Shown in pieces: positions 6,837 through 7,268 of a stretch of DNA of 7,268 nucleotides; position 1 is the first letter of the stretch, and each line of letters opens with the position of its first letter. The stretch comes from UBA4661 sp002405405. GTDB taxonomy: Bacteria > Bacteroidota > Ignavibacteria > Kapaibacteriales > UBA4661. The notes under the pieces were generated by a model that saw only the letters and a list, made by a program, of their open reading frames with translations, made no database searches and was not told the DNA's origin. Made by a program: the position numbers and the translations under genes. The stretch is from assembly GCA_036847245.1 (NCBI GenBank), contig DAIUAL010000171.1, positions 1 to 7,268 of the forward strand. The letters run 5' to 3'.

Positions 6837-6877
6837 CACATCAGTCAGCACAAAGCACACATCAGTCAGAACAAAGC
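6837..6877. repeat. Two-copy 21-bp-period tandem repeat after the GxxExxY stop
   Basis: A 20-bp unit at 6837-6856 recurs at 6858-6877 with one mismatch (C6849 versus A6870); the shared parts are CACATCAGTCAG and ACAAAGC. It starts four bases after the stop codon. The unit is not an obvious hairpin, and two copies are too few for a CRISPR array. Confidence 0.85.
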
Positions 6878-7103
6878 CAAAAAAAGACTTAAAAAACCAA
6901 ACATCATTATTAAATAAGAAAAAAAAGTGATTTTAAAGGGCTTATTTTAATTTGACAATTGAAATTTGGATAGCTAAATTAAAAAAAAAGAATACTTAGT
7001 TTGTAGGTTGTGCAAATTCTTATTCGTAAAAAAATGATAATTTAATTTAACTTTCTATTTTACGCATTTAAAAGATTGCGAGTGAGAGAGAGATGTATTA
7101 ATC
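6878..7103. other. A+T-rich intergenic stretch at the right
   Basis: About 225 bases of strongly A+T-rich sequence with long A-runs. It contains a weak inverted repeat (AAATAAG 6912-6918 with CTTATTT 6941-6947, 22-nt loop) that could end the GxxExxY transcript but lacks G-C pairs. It also has a promoter-like pair and a (GA)5 run at 7084-7093. I saw no gene and no RNA gene. Confidence 0.55.
6952..6980 (+). promoter_or_regulatory. Candidate sigma70-type promoter in the A+T-rich region
   Basis: A perfect TTGACA (6952-6957) is followed after 17 nt by TAAATT (6975-6980), which matches TATAAT at four of six positions. It would start transcription around 6987, about 117 nt upstream of the right-edge ORF. 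Such A+T-rich sequence produces promoter look-alikes by chance, and the host sigma factor may prefer another consensus. Confidence 0.35.
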
Positions 7104-7268
7104 ATGCTATGTTATTCATATTGGTTAAAAAAACATAATAAATCTTGTTCAACTATTCCTAATAATTTTATTAAAAATAATGAATTATGTGATACTTATA
7201 ATAATAATAATATAAATATTAATAATAAAAGTCACTTTTTAAATTTTGAAATTGTATGGGCATTTAAT
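7104..7268 (+). CDS. Partial asparagine-rich hypothetical protein, C-terminus off the right edge
   Basis: From ATG 7104 the frame stays open for 55 codons to the window edge; the nearest in-frame upstream stop is TGA 7083-7085. It begins MLCYSYWLKKHNKSCSTIP and includes an N-rich stretch (YNNNNININN) around residues 32-41. By hand count 14 of 55 residues are Asn and only about 16 percent of bases are G or C, far below the sdh or deoA genes. I recognise no domain. The ribosome-binding site is poor: a GA-run ends 10 nt before the ATG. Staying open is notable, since this composition is rich in TAA and TAG in other frames. It may be the 5' end of a horizontally acquired gene, or chance. Confidence 0.4.
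   Translation, partial: MLCYSYWLKKHNKSCSTIPNNFIKNNELCDTYNNNNININNKSHFLNFEIVWAFN
7199..7229. repeat. AAT-type trinucleotide-rich tract
   Basis: An imperfect run of AAT/ATA triplets, with four consecutive AAT units at 7200-7211, lies inside the right-edge ORF and codes for its Asn-rich segment. Low-complexity tracts of this type are prone to slippage. Confidence 0.7.

Noticed and set aside
6837..6877. Possible CRISPR repeat pair
   Set aside because: The two units are separated by a single base, so there is no spacer; it is a simple tandem duplication, and no cas gene is present.
6912..6947. Intrinsic terminator for the GxxExxY gene
   Set aside because: The stem AAATAAG/CTTATTT has one G-C pair and a 22-nt loop; in A+T-rich sequence such pairings are expected by chance, so it is mentioned only within the intergenic entry.

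Overview
The window looks like ordinary bacterial chromosome from the Bacteroidota/Chlorobiota assemblage. The main evidence is a three-gene succinate dehydrogenase/fumarate reductase operon in the order C-A-B. It has a single cytochrome b558-type membrane subunit and a flavoprotein with the N-terminal PANRRKF / PRRAHSIAAQGG pattern I associate with that group. The sdh genes carry clear Shine-Dalgarno sequences, which are usually absent in Bacteroidia and Flavobacteriia. That tilts me, weakly, towards a Chlorobi/Ignavibacteria/Kapabacteria-like lineage.

Layout, left to right. A partial minus-strand gene (1-352) runs off the left edge; its product may be GPP34-like, which is tentative. A GNAT acetyltransferase gene is read divergently from it (465-953). 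Then comes the sdhC-sdhA-sdhB operon (1081-4480), encoding respiratory complex II, followed by a 21-bp tandem repeat and a strong bidirectional intrinsic terminator (4527-4567). A stretch of about 350 bp holds no gene I can support. The thymidine phosphorylase gene (deoA-like, 6216-4915) lies on the minus strand, convergent with sdh. The 220-bp intergenic region upstream of it carries several short repeats. A GxxExxY-family gene (6437-6832) follows, with degenerate direct repeats on both sides. From about 6880 the sequence becomes extremely A+T-rich, and an asparagine-rich ORF opens at 7104 and runs off the right edge.

How the genes relate. SdhA oxidises succinate (or reduces fumarate). SdhB relays electrons through three iron-sulfur clusters, and SdhC passes them through haem b to quinone in the membrane. 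Thymidine phosphorylase works separately, in pyrimidine nucleoside salvage. The GNAT, GxxExxY and left-edge proteins have no evident link to either.

No clearly novel multi-gene system is visible. The right-hand third is the accessory-looking part: a GxxExxY gene bracketed by repeats, then an abrupt composition change into an apparently foreign ORF. It deserves most of the attention if more flanking sequence is available.
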